Below, piece after piece: positions 54,929 through 62,559 of a DNA stretch of 64,000 nucleotides. The DNA lies in NCBI GenBank assembly GCA_017745075.1, contig JAGIAD010000001.1:561291-625290 (forward strand). The letters run 5' to 3'. Both the position numbers and the translations under genes were made by a program. The notes under the pieces were generated by a model. It was not told where the DNA came from and searched no databases. It worked only from the letters and a program-made list of their open reading frames with translations. The stretch comes from Sphingobacteriaceae bacterium. GTDB lineage: Bacteria; Bacteroidota; Bacteroidia; Sphingobacteriales; Sphingobacteriaceae. How positions within the stretch are numbered: the first letter of the stretch is position 1; every line of letters begins with the position of its first letter.

Positions 54929-56433
54929 TGGACAACGATTTTAGCAAACCACAACGTGAATCGGCCTTTGGCATTATTATAATGGGAGCGCACACCCTGA
55001 TAAAGATTGTAAAGGCAAGCTTTTTCTTATTTATTATAGCATTTGTAAAAATGTCGAGCACCTCTTTTATCTACCTGATAATGAGCATACTGGCTATTAT
55101 ATTAATCAGTTTCGTATTTGCTTATTTATCGTATTTAAAATTTACTTTCTTTTTAGATAAAGAAAAGCAGGAATTCGTGGTGAATAAAGGCATATTCAAC
55201 CGTGATCAGGTCATTATTCAACTTGATAAAATACAGCAGGTTAACATTAACCAGAACATTCTGCAGAAAATTATCGGTGTTTATGGATTAAAGATTGATA
55301 CTGCTGGTGCCCATGGAGAAGAGGTGAGTATAAAAGCCATTGACGAAACCTCAGCCTATAACCTTAAAGAACATTTATTAAACAGCAAAAACGTAACGGA
55401 AGTACCATCGGAAACTATACATGAACCCCATAAAGCAGAAGAAGCACCTTTTTTGAGAATAAGTACCTGGACCTTGTTTAAAGTGGGACTAACCTCCAAC
55501 TACGGACAAAGCTTAGCACTACTTACTGCCTTTTTTTATACCCTTATTTATGAGGGCAGGCAGTTATTTGATGCTTTTAAAATTAACAAAGACGAGATTC
55601 AGAACGCAATAACTGGTATGTTAACCATTGTTACGGTTTTTATCTTAATTGCCTGCCTTTTAATTGTACTATTGATTATTAACCTGGTAAGAACCTTTTA
55701 CAAGTATTTCGAGCTGGAAATTAGCGAACATAAAAACACACTCCTACTCTCTTCGGGGCTGATTGCCAAGAAAAATACCCTGATTAGCCCAAATAAAGTC
55801 CAGATTACGAAATACAGTCAGAATTACTTTCAGAAAAAGATGAACATGCTGAATATGAGTTTAAAGCAGGCTCATTTTGGCCAAAGTAAAAAAGGACATG
55901 AAATGCAGGGGAATACCCTGGAAATTCCGGGCTGTAATGCCGGCGAACGGGATGAACTGTTAAAAATGATATTGGGCAAGTCACCGCTAAGGGGAAAAAC
56001 CTTTATTCCCGACTGGCGTTTTTTGAATTTACCTATCTTCTTTAAACTGATTTTACCAATTGTGGCGTTTTTAATCATGGCGTTTAACATTCCTGAGGTC
56101 AAACCCTATATCAGTGCGGCAATAGTTTATTTTATGGCTGGCATTTTAATGATTTATATCAGCTACCGTAGGCACCGGATCTCCGTAAGTCAGGATTTCA
56201 TTATCAAAACAAGTGGAATCTGGGATATTTCTAATGAAATTGTAGCGCCAAATAAGATCCAGGCGATTACTACCTTCCAATACCCCTGGCATAAGGGCGT
56301 GGATGTTGGCCACCTCACTTTACATACCGCAGCAGGTCAGATTCATTTTAAATATGGCAATTATACCGCAATTAAACAGCTCGTAAATTACTGGTTATAC
56401 CAGGTAGAGTGTAAAAACGAGAATTGGATGTAA
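54928..56433 (+). CDS. YdbT-like protein with several PH domains
   Basis: A 501-residue protein with three bPH2 units (about 70-150, 255-345, 415-495), each with a strand-turn pattern such as NRDQVIIQLDKIQQVNINQ, KKNTLISPNKVQITKYSQ and SNEIVAPNKIQAITTFQ. They alternate with membrane helix pairs (about 25-70, 190-255, 365-415). Translationally coupled to the YdbS-like gene, so the two probably form one membrane complex. Confidence 0.85.
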   Translation: MDNDFSKPQRESAFGIIIMGAHTLIKIVKASFFLFIIAFVKMSSTSFIYLIMSILAIILISFVFAYLSYLKFTFFLDKEKQEFVVNKGIFNRDQVIIQLDKIQQVNINQNILQKIIGVYGLKIDTAGAHGEEVSIKAIDETSAYNLKEHLLNSKNVTEVPSETIHEPHKAEEAPFLRISTWTLFKVGLTSNYGQSLALLTAFFYTLIYEGRQLFDAFKINKDEIQNAITGMLTIVTVFILIACLLIVLLIINLVRTFYKYFELEISEHKNTLLLSSGLIAKKNTLISPNKVQITKYSQNYFQKKMNMLNMSLKQAHFGQSKKGHEMQGNTLEIPGCNAGERDELLKMILGKSPLRGKTFIPDWRFLNLPIFFKLILPIVAFLIMAFNIPEVKPYISAAIVYFMAGILMIYISYRRHRISVSQDFIIKTSGIWDISNEIVAPNKIQAITTFQYPWHKGVDVGHLTLHTAAGQIHFKYGNYTAIKQLVNYWLYQVECKNENWM

Positions 56434-56453
56434 ACCTGTAAAGAACTAAAATA

Positions 56454-56828
56454 ATGATTATGAATACCGTAGAACAGATCATTTTAAATGAGAGTAGACT
56501 ATTAACCGCTATACAACAAGGCGATATTAAGGAACTGGATCTGCTTTTGCATGAAGATTTACTTTTTAACCTGCCTAATGGAATAACCATAACGAAGGCT
56601 ATGGATATGGAAACTTATACATCAGGAAATATAGTTGTTAATTCAATTTTACCTTCCGAACAGCAAATTAATCTGATTAACGATACTGCAGTTGTTAGTG
56701 TGAAAATTGAGCTAAAGGCAATATATCATTCCCAACCCATCGAAGGTATTTTCAGGTATTTAAGAGTATGGAAATTGTTTGATCAGGAATGGAAAGTAAT
56801 TGCCGGAAGTTGTGTAAGCATATTATAA
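56454..56828 (+). CDS. DUF4440 / NTF2-like protein
   Basis: A 124-residue protein with the NTF2-fold pattern: an N-terminal helix (EQIILNESRLLTAIQQGDIKELD in part), LLHEDLLFNLPNG and a final RVWKLFDQEWKVIAGSCV. It is a likely cytoplasmic ligand-binding or enzyme-like protein of unknown role. It starts 20 bases after the YdbT-like gene and may be cotranscribed. A second in-frame ATG is at 56460. Confidence 0.75.
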   Translation: MIMNTVEQIILNESRLLTAIQQGDIKELDLLLHEDLLFNLPNGITITKAMDMETYTSGNIVVNSILPSEQQINLINDTAVVSVKIELKAIYHSQPIEGIFRYLRVWKLFDQEWKVIAGSCVSIL

Positions 56829-56833
56829 GGTAA

Positions 56834-56859
56834 AGCTGCCAGGTTTAACCCAGGCAGCT
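56834..56859. terminator. Hairpin between convergent genes
   Basis: AGCTGCC / GGCAGCT stem with an internal GGTTTAACC palindrome; T tracts on both sides are weak. Confidence 0.5.
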
Positions 56860-56871
56860 ATTATAACTTAA

Positions 56872-57756
56872 TCAATTCCCGTATGCTGCAGCGAAATCGG
56901 CGGCAAAATCTTTAAGTTTAATGTTACCTAAAACAGGCCTGTTTTTGTAATAATCTATAAAAAGTTTATTGCTTCTGATCGCATCTCCCATTTCTACATA
57001 GTTTTTGGCTATTTCATCAGGTAAACCTGCTCCCACCATCCCGTTAAATGCATCTTCATCGCTAAATTCTACCCATGGTAATTCCGGCTTACCCACTGCA
57101 GTACCCAATGCTTTTGCAACATCAGCTGGAGTACTTTCATCATCACTGGCTACGTACTGTATAGTTTTGCCTGTAAAATTACTTTCCAATACTTCTGCAG
57201 CTACCTCTGCAATGTTACGAGGATGCACCAAAACAAGTTTGGCAGCAGCACCGAAATTAGATCCTAATATATTTGCGTGCTTAACCAGATCGATGTTGGC
57301 TAAAAAGTTGATATAGAAATAACCGGCACGTAAATGTTTTACATCTACCGTGTTCAATGTGGCAAAAATATTTTCTACATCATGTAATCCTGCAATAGGG
57401 CCGGTTCCATCAGGAAGATCTGCACCTACGCTACTTAAATTCACAACCTTTTTAACCCCCGACTCTTTTATGGCAGCAGCATAATTTTCGCCGATTCCTT
57501 TAATATATTCCCTAAATTTTGGTGCTGCAAAATTAGGCGGAACCATGGTGTAAATGGCATCAGCCCCTGCGAAAGCATTTGTTAAAAATCCGGTGTCGCT
57601 CACACTGCCAATTAAGGGTATTGCGCCCAGCGCTTTAATTTCTTCGGCTCTACCGCCGTTACTGCTAATAATTTTTACTTCATGGCCTTTAGCTACCAAT
57701 ATTTCGGCCAGCGGCTTGCTAATATTACCTGTTGATCCTGTTAATGTTATTTTCAT
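56872..57756 (-). CDS. NmrA-like NAD(P)H quinone oxidoreductase (QorB/YtfG type)
   Basis: A 294-residue atypical short-chain dehydrogenase. The N-terminal TGSTGNISKPLAEILVAKGH (6-25) is the NADP-binding Rossmann motif of NmrA/QorB proteins. It lacks the usual YxxxK catalytic pair. In E. coli QorB (YtfG) reduces quinones with NADPH and is next to an HxlR regulator (YtfH); the same arrangement is found here, with the regulator divergent. It is cytoplasmic. Confidence 0.82.
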   Translation of the reverse strand: MKITLTGSTGNISKPLAEILVAKGHEVKIISSNGGRAEEIKALGAIPLIGSVSDTGFLTNAFAGADAIYTMVPPNFAAPKFREYIKGIGENYAAAIKESGVKKVVNLSSVGADLPDGTGPIAGLHDVENIFATLNTVDVKHLRAGYFYINFLANIDLVKHANILGSNFGAAAKLVLVHPRNIAEVAAEVLESNFTGKTIQYVASDDESTPADVAKALGTAVGKPELPWVEFSDEDAFNGMVGAGLPDEIAKNYVEMGDAIRSNKLFIDYYKNRPVLGNIKLKDFAADFAAAYGN

Positions 57757-57782
57757 GATTTTCTGTTTTTAAATATTGGATA

Positions 57783-57796
57783 CAAAGCTATATTTG
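57783..57796. promoter_or_regulatory. Overlapping divergent -7 elements
   Basis: TAGCTTTG on the minus strand (57783-57790) drives the qorB-like gene and TATATTTG on the plus strand (57789-57796) drives the HxlR gene; both are exact TAnnTTTG matches, and they share two bases. Confidence 0.65.
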
Positions 57797-57821
57797 TACT
57801 TACTTTTATACAAGTACTTAC
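57796..57821. promoter_or_regulatory. Candidate HxlR operator
   Basis: Two direct copies of GTACTTAC (57796-57803 and 57814-57821) are 18 bases apart. The same stretch contains an inverted pair GTACTT (57796-57801) and AAGTAC (57812-57817). It lies right next to the overlapping -7 elements, at or just after the predicted start of the regulator transcript. Confidence 0.65.
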
Positions 57822-57837
57822 CCCAAAGTATGTAACC

Positions 57838-58191
57838 ATGACTGCTATTAAAGAAAGTTCGACCCGTAATTTTAACAAAGGCGTAGCGCTAACCAGCTGC
57901 CCTGTTACTTTTGTAATGGAAAAAATTGGTGGCTACTGGAAACCTATTATTATTTTTCACTTAATGAGTGGACCAAAACGATATAGTGAGTTAAAACGTG
58001 CTATACCACAGATTACGGAGAAAATGCTTATACAACATTTAAAGCAATTGCAAAATGATGACCTCGTTCACCGAGATGCGCAAGCCGTTATTCCACCCGT
58101 AGTAACGTACAGCCTTACCAAATCAGGTCAGGATCTATTCCAGGTGTTAGATTCAATGGTAGATTGGGCCATTAAAAATGGTTCTGTTTAA
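57838..58191 (+). CDS. HxlR-family regulator
   Basis: A 117-residue winged-helix regulator. The conserved start SCPVTFVMEKIGGYWKPIII (20-39) includes C21, the redox-sensing Cys of this family, and YSELKRAIPQITEKMLIQHL (in part, 61-80) is the recognition helix region. HxlR proteins typically sense quinones, aldehydes or diamide through such a Cys. It probably represses its own gene and the divergent qorB-like gene through the operator between them. Confidence 0.88.
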   Translation: MTAIKESSTRNFNKGVALTSCPVTFVMEKIGGYWKPIIIFHLMSGPKRYSELKRAIPQITEKMLIQHLKQLQNDDLVHRDAQAVIPPVVTYSLTKSGQDLFQVLDSMVDWAIKNGSV

Positions 58192-58624
58192 CTATCATAT
58201 GTGCTCATCTGAGCAATCAGAATGACAAATAAACAATAGAGGTTTAAACCTTCAATAGTAGCGCAAACTAAATAATATAAACCTTGTTGAAGTATTACCC
58301 TGCGGCAAGTAGACAAGAACAAGCGAAATACGGGAACCAGTCTGATTCCCTGCACAGGCATTGCACTCCGAAAAGAAAATTACTCAATCAATAGACAGCA
58401 TATATTTTTTTAATTGGAAATGAATGGGTAGTTTTTCATCGGAGATTGCAGCCCTGCTGTTCGCTGTAGCCCTCATGCTTCGGGGCTGCCGCTGCCATCA
58501 GGTTTACGAACAACGTAAGTGCAAAAAACAGCCTCAAAACACGGAAAAACTTTATTTTTCCTCCGTGATTTCTGTGCTTCCGTGGCTAATTATTTTTGCA
58601 CATGTTTTAAAAGCAATTTCCCTG
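58192..58624. repeat. Intergenic region with decayed dispersed elements
   Basis: 58255-58295 repeats the start of the 59.1-kb triplicate (AATAGTAGC, CAAACT, ATAAACCTTG). 58436-58507 read on the minus strand fits the dispersed element consensus (AAACCTGATGGCAGCGGCAG, then GAGGGCTACAGCGAACAGC). No gene is seen; a short open frame here lies in repeats. An ATTTCTGTGCTTCCGTGGCTAA-like palindrome half ends the region. Confidence 0.6.
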
Positions 58625-58948
58625 CTATAATATCATAATCCCTTTAATGTTTCCTGCCTGCTTATAAACAGCAATTACCTCATCGGCATTTTGAACCTGC
58701 TTTTTCACCGTAATAGAAAGATATTTCCCAGTTTTTGATGGTTGCTCAATAAATTCATCATCGGGTAAAATGGCACGTAAATCTTTTATTTTATCTAAAC
58801 CGCCGGTGATGATAAATTTAAAATTGTAAACGCCCGGAAACCGCTCAACACTTTCCAGTTTCTCTTTTAAATTTACGTAAACATCTTTACTATTTCCTTC
58901 CGGTATATCGGTTAGTTCAATATCCTTGTTTATTCTTTTCTCATCCAT
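58625..58948 (-). CDS. DUF493-family protein
   Basis: A 107-residue protein with an ACT-like beta-alpha-beta pattern (VERFPGVYNFKFIITGGLDK in part, about 34-53; KYLSITVKKQVQNADEVIAVY in part). DUF493 (YbeD-like) proteins are small regulatory proteins of unknown ligand. It is cytoplasmic and stands alone. Confidence 0.8.
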   Translation of the reverse strand: MDEKRINKDIELTDIPEGNSKDVYVNLKEKLESVERFPGVYNFKFIITGGLDKIKDLRAILPDDEFIEQPSKTGKYLSITVKKQVQNADEVIAVYKQAGNIKGIMIL

Positions 58949-59121
58949 GATCAGAGCATATCAAAATCTATACCTAAACCATTGGTGTGTAATTCTGGCA
59001 TTCTTTAACTCAAAATCACGCCATTTTGCTTAAATTAAAGGAATACGGGTATGACATACAAATTTGACATCGGCTTAATATCTAAGCTTAAGTTTATATT
59101 GGAGTTATGGTTTTGACCCCG

Positions 59122-59403
59122 AATAGTAGCACAAAATACCTGCCTAAACCTTGGCGAGGCGGATACCGGCCTGGCGCATAAGGCCTGCAGGCGTATGAGC
59201 AAAGCAAAGGACTACCAGCACCAATGGAATACAGGTTTGGCTTTACAGAAGAAACAGATTTACCATAGCCATTAGTTAGCCTCATAAAAACAAGACCGGC
59301 TTTTACCATATAAGATAAATAAGGGCATATAAGCTATACCAGATAGATCACGAAACAAGTTCAGAATGACGAACGACAAAATATGACCTTAGTTTTAGCC
59401 ATA
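59122..59403. repeat. ~290-bp tandem repeat, unit 1
   Basis: AATAGTAGCACAAA opens the unit; AAACCTTGGCGAGGCGGATA, GGCCTGCAGGCGTATGAGC, CAATGGAATACAGG, GAAGAAACAGATTTACCATAG and TTCAGAATGACG follow in order. Unit 2 begins immediately at 59404. Confidence 0.85.
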
Positions 59404-59695
59404 AATAGTAGCACAAACTCAATTAAATAAACCTTGGCGAAGCGGATACCAGCCTGGCGCCTAGGGCCTGCAGATGTATGAGCAAAGCAAAGGACTACCA
59501 GTACCAATGGAATACAGGTATTGCTTTACAGAAGAAACAGATTTACCATAGCCATTAGTTAGCCTCATAAAAACAAGACCTGCTTTTACCATATAAGCAT
59601 ATAAGATAGATAAGGGCATATAAGCTATACCAGATAGATCACGAAACAAGTTCAGCATGACGAACGATAAAATATGACTTTGGGTTTTAACCCTT
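59404..59695. repeat. ~290-bp tandem repeat, unit 2
   Basis: Same blocks as unit 1, with an extra CATATAAG in the middle. Open frames in it are present in each unit and are not considered genes. Confidence 0.85.
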
Positions 59696-59970
59696 AATAG
59701 TAGCACAAACTCAATTAAATAAACCTTGGCGAAGCGGATACCGGCCTGGCGCATAAGGCCTGCAGGCGTATGAGCAAAGCAAAGGGCTACCGGTACCAAT
59801 GGAATACAGGTATTGCTTTTCTAGAAACTAAAAATAACGGTTTTACCATACCGGCAACTGATTCGCCATAAAATTTATCGTTGATAGAACATGAGCTTTC
59901 ATTCAGTAGATTCTGAAACAAGTTCAGAATGACGAGCGATAAAATCTGACTTTGGATTTAAACTAATTAC
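59696..59970. repeat. ~290-bp tandem repeat, unit 3 (partly diverged)
   Basis: The first 125 bases match unit 2 closely up to GGTATTGCTTT; the centre is different, and the end (ACAAGTTCAGAATGACGAGC) matches again. Confidence 0.8.
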
Positions 59971-60002
59971 CAACACCTTTAGCAAAAAGCCGCAGGAATT
60001 GT

Positions 60003-60010
60003 TATTTTTG
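60003..60010 (+). promoter_or_regulatory. -7 element (TATTTTTG) of the pcrA-like gene
   Basis: An exact TAnnTTTG match with initiation near 60016, giving a short leader that contains AGGAG (60025-60029) before the TTG start at 60035. Confidence 0.5.
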
Positions 60011-60034
60011 AACCTCAAAAAAACAGGAGCCAAT

Positions 60035-62338
60035 TTGGATTATTTAGCAGGATTAAACCCACAACAAAGAGCAGCAGTAGAAAACACAAAGGGACCGGTA
60101 ATGATTGTTGCGGGTGCCGGTTCGGGCAAAACCAGGGTAATTACATTCCGGGTAGCCCACCTGATCCAAACCGGTACTGATCCGTTTAACATCCTGGTTT
60201 TAACCTTTACCAACAAGGCGAGTAAGGATATGCGCGAGCGTATCAGTAAAGTAGTTGGTGCAGAGGCTAAAAATATCTGGATGGGCACTTTTCACTCTGT
60301 TTTTGCAAAAATATTGCGCGTAGAAGCCGAAAAAATCGGTTATCCTAACAATTTTACCATTTACGATACCGACGACAGTAAAAGCGTGATCCGTGCCATC
60401 TTAAAAGAGATGCAGCTGGACGATAAACTATATGCCCCTAATTTTGTTTACGGTCGGATTTCTTCGGCAAAAAACAACCTTATTTCGTGGAGGGAATACC
60501 AATCTAACGATCAGATCCAGGCAGAGGATATCCAGAATAAACGTCCGCTGTTGGGCCAGATTTATGAACAATACGCCAAACGCTGCTTCAGGGCAGGCGC
60601 AATGGATTTCGACGATTTATTGTTCAAAACCAACATCCTTTTAAAAGAACATCCTGACGTTTTAAACAAATACCAGCAGAAATTCAGGTACCTTATGGTG
60701 GATGAGTACCAGGATACCAACTTTTCACAATATACCATTGTTAAAAAACTGGCTGCCGCTTATCAGAACATCTGCGTAGTGGGCGATGATGCACAGAGTA
60801 TTTACGCTTTCCGTGGCGCAAACATCCAGAACATCTTAAATTTCGAACGCGACTATCCTGATTTAAAGGTTTACAAACTGGAACAGAATTACCGTTCTAC
60901 CCAGAATATTGTTGATGCAGCAAGCAGTATTATTGCCAACAATAAAAACCAATTGGAAAAAAATGTATTTTCCGAAAATGTTGCCGGCGACAGGATCAAA
61001 GTTTCCCGTGCTTTTACTGATAATGAAGAAGGTAAACTGGTTGCCGAATCCATCATCCAGGAGCGCAGCTTAAAAGGTTATTCTTACCACGATTTTGCCA
61101 TCCTTTACCGTACCAATGCGCAGAGCCGTGCAATGGAAGAGGGTTTGCGCAAACTGAATATCCCGTATAAAATTTACGGGGGCACATCTTTCTATCAACG
61201 TAAAGAGATTAAAGATTTAATTGCCTATTTCCGTTTAACCTTTAACCCGAAAGACGAAGAAGCCATTAAGCGGGTAATCAATTATCCAAAACGTGGTATT
61301 GGTGATACTTCGGTTGATAAAATTATAGTTGCAGCTGATCAGCACAACCTCACCATGTGGGATGTGATTTCGAATGCACACCAGTATGTTGACGGGCGTT
61401 TGGCCAATCAGCTAAATGATTTCGCCATAATGGTGCAAAGCTTTCAGGCAGAAGCAAAAAAACTTGATGCCTACGATTCGGCCTTGTTTATCGCACAGCA
61501 CACGGGCATTTTAAAGGAATTATACACCGATGACAGCGTTGAAGGACGTGCACGTTACGAGAATATCCAGGAATTATTAAATGGTATTAAGGAATTTGCC
61601 GAGCGTGAAGATATAGAGGAAAAGGGACTTGATATCTTTATGCAGGATGTTGCCCTTTTAACCAATGATGATAAAGACGGGGATAAAAACAAAGATACCG
61701 TTTCTTTAATGACGATCCACTCTGCCAAAGGTTTGGAGTTTAAAAACGTCTTTATTGTAGGTTTAGAAGAGAATCTTTTCCCATCGCAAATGTCTGTCAA
61801 TTCCCGTTCCGACCTGGAAGAGGAACGCCGTTTGTTTTATGTGGCCATTACCCGTGCAGAAGTTAAGTTAACCATTACCTATGCTACTTCGCGCTACCGC
61901 TGGGGAACGCTAACCAACTGCGAACCAAGTCGCTTCATCAACGAAATTAATCCTAAATTTTTAGAACTGGATGTTAAACCTGCCAGAACAAATTCTTTTG
62001 ATGGTAATTTTGATGATGAGCGCAAAACATGGACTTCGCAGCCACGTGATTTCTTTAGCAAACCAAAACCAGCTGCAGGTGCAACGGCCTCTGCGCCACC
62101 GGCAAGACCAAAAACCACCTCATTACTGGCAAAGGCGCACATTCCAACACCTGGGTTTACCCCATCGCAACCACATGAATTTCAAGTTGGTATGGAAGTA
62201 GAACACGAAAAATTCGGTTTTGGAAAAATCATCAGTTTAGAAGGGGCCTTGCCTGACGTTAAGGCTACTGTATTCTTTCAGGGTTTAGGCAACAAGCAAT
62301 TACTGCTTAAATTTGCGAAACTGATGATTGTGAAGTAA
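60035..62338 (+). CDS. pcrA: UvrD/PcrA-type DNA helicase, TTG start
   Basis: The protein has 767 residues if started at TTG 60035, 5 bases after AGGAG; this gives MDYLAGLNPQQRAAVE, the family beginning. A TTG at 59999 would sit on the promoter. SF1 helicase motifs: AGAGSGKT (26-33), MGTFHSVFAKIL, VDEYQDTN (Walker B), GDDAQSIYAFRGA, YRSTQNI, SLMTIHSAKGLEF and VAITRAE. The C-terminus has a Tudor-like domain (EFQVGMEVEHEKFGFGKI in part), as in PcrA. It unwinds DNA in repair and removes RecA or RNA polymerase. Confidence 0.93.
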   Translation: MDYLAGLNPQQRAAVENTKGPVMIVAGAGSGKTRVITFRVAHLIQTGTDPFNILVLTFTNKASKDMRERISKVVGAEAKNIWMGTFHSVFAKILRVEAEKIGYPNNFTIYDTDDSKSVIRAILKEMQLDDKLYAPNFVYGRISSAKNNLISWREYQSNDQIQAEDIQNKRPLLGQIYEQYAKRCFRAGAMDFDDLLFKTNILLKEHPDVLNKYQQKFRYLMVDEYQDTNFSQYTIVKKLAAAYQNICVVGDDAQSIYAFRGANIQNILNFERDYPDLKVYKLEQNYRSTQNIVDAASSIIANNKNQLEKNVFSENVAGDRIKVSRAFTDNEEGKLVAESIIQERSLKGYSYHDFAILYRTNAQSRAMEEGLRKLNIPYKIYGGTSFYQRKEIKDLIAYFRLTFNPKDEEAIKRVINYPKRGIGDTSVDKIIVAADQHNLTMWDVISNAHQYVDGRLANQLNDFAIMVQSFQAEAKKLDAYDSALFIAQHTGILKELYTDDSVEGRARYENIQELLNGIKEFAEREDIEEKGLDIFMQDVALLTNDDKDGDKNKDTVSLMTIHSAKGLEFKNVFIVGLEENLFPSQMSVNSRSDLEEERRLFYVAITRAEVKLTITYATSRYRWGTLTNCEPSRFINEINPKFLELDVKPARTNSFDGNFDDERKTWTSQPRDFFSKPKPAAGATASAPPARPKTTSLLAKAHIPTPGFTPSQPHEFQVGMEVEHEKFGFGKIISLEGALPDVKATVFFQGLGNKQLLLKFAKLMIVK

Positions 62339-62340
62339 TT

Positions 62341-62415
62341 TTTTTACCACAAAGACACCAAATCACGAAGAAAATTAATATAACCTTTGTGTTTTTGTGC
62401 CTTCGTGGTTAATTA
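62341..62415. repeat. Palindromic TTACCACAAAGAC...GTGGTTAA element
   Basis: TTTTTACCACAAAGACACC and GTGCCTTCGTGGTTAATT form inverted ends, a relative of the CCACAGAT elements at 25.5 and 27.8 kb. Confidence 0.6.
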
Positions 62416-62559
62416 TGAAAATATAGAATAAGAAAGAAGTGATTATCCTTTCAATTTTGCGTCCTTTACCTTTTCTATTAGTGGCCCTTGCGGTGAAAAC
62501 CACTTGAAAAAACACAAAATTATCCTTAATATTGGGGTCGGTTCTCCCGATTATAAACC

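Noticed and set aside
58424..58630. 68-codon open frame before the DUF493 gene
   Set aside because: Covers the reversed copy of the dispersed element and a palindromic half-site, not a protein.
59461..59799. 112-codon minus-strand open frame in the triplicate
   Set aside because: The same frame recurs in unit 1 and is a by-product of the repeat; no start signal or family resemblance.
59122..59970. Triplicate repeats as a possible CRISPR or phage attachment array
   Set aside because: Units are about 290 bases with no short conserved repeat/spacer alternation, and no cas or integrase gene is nearby.
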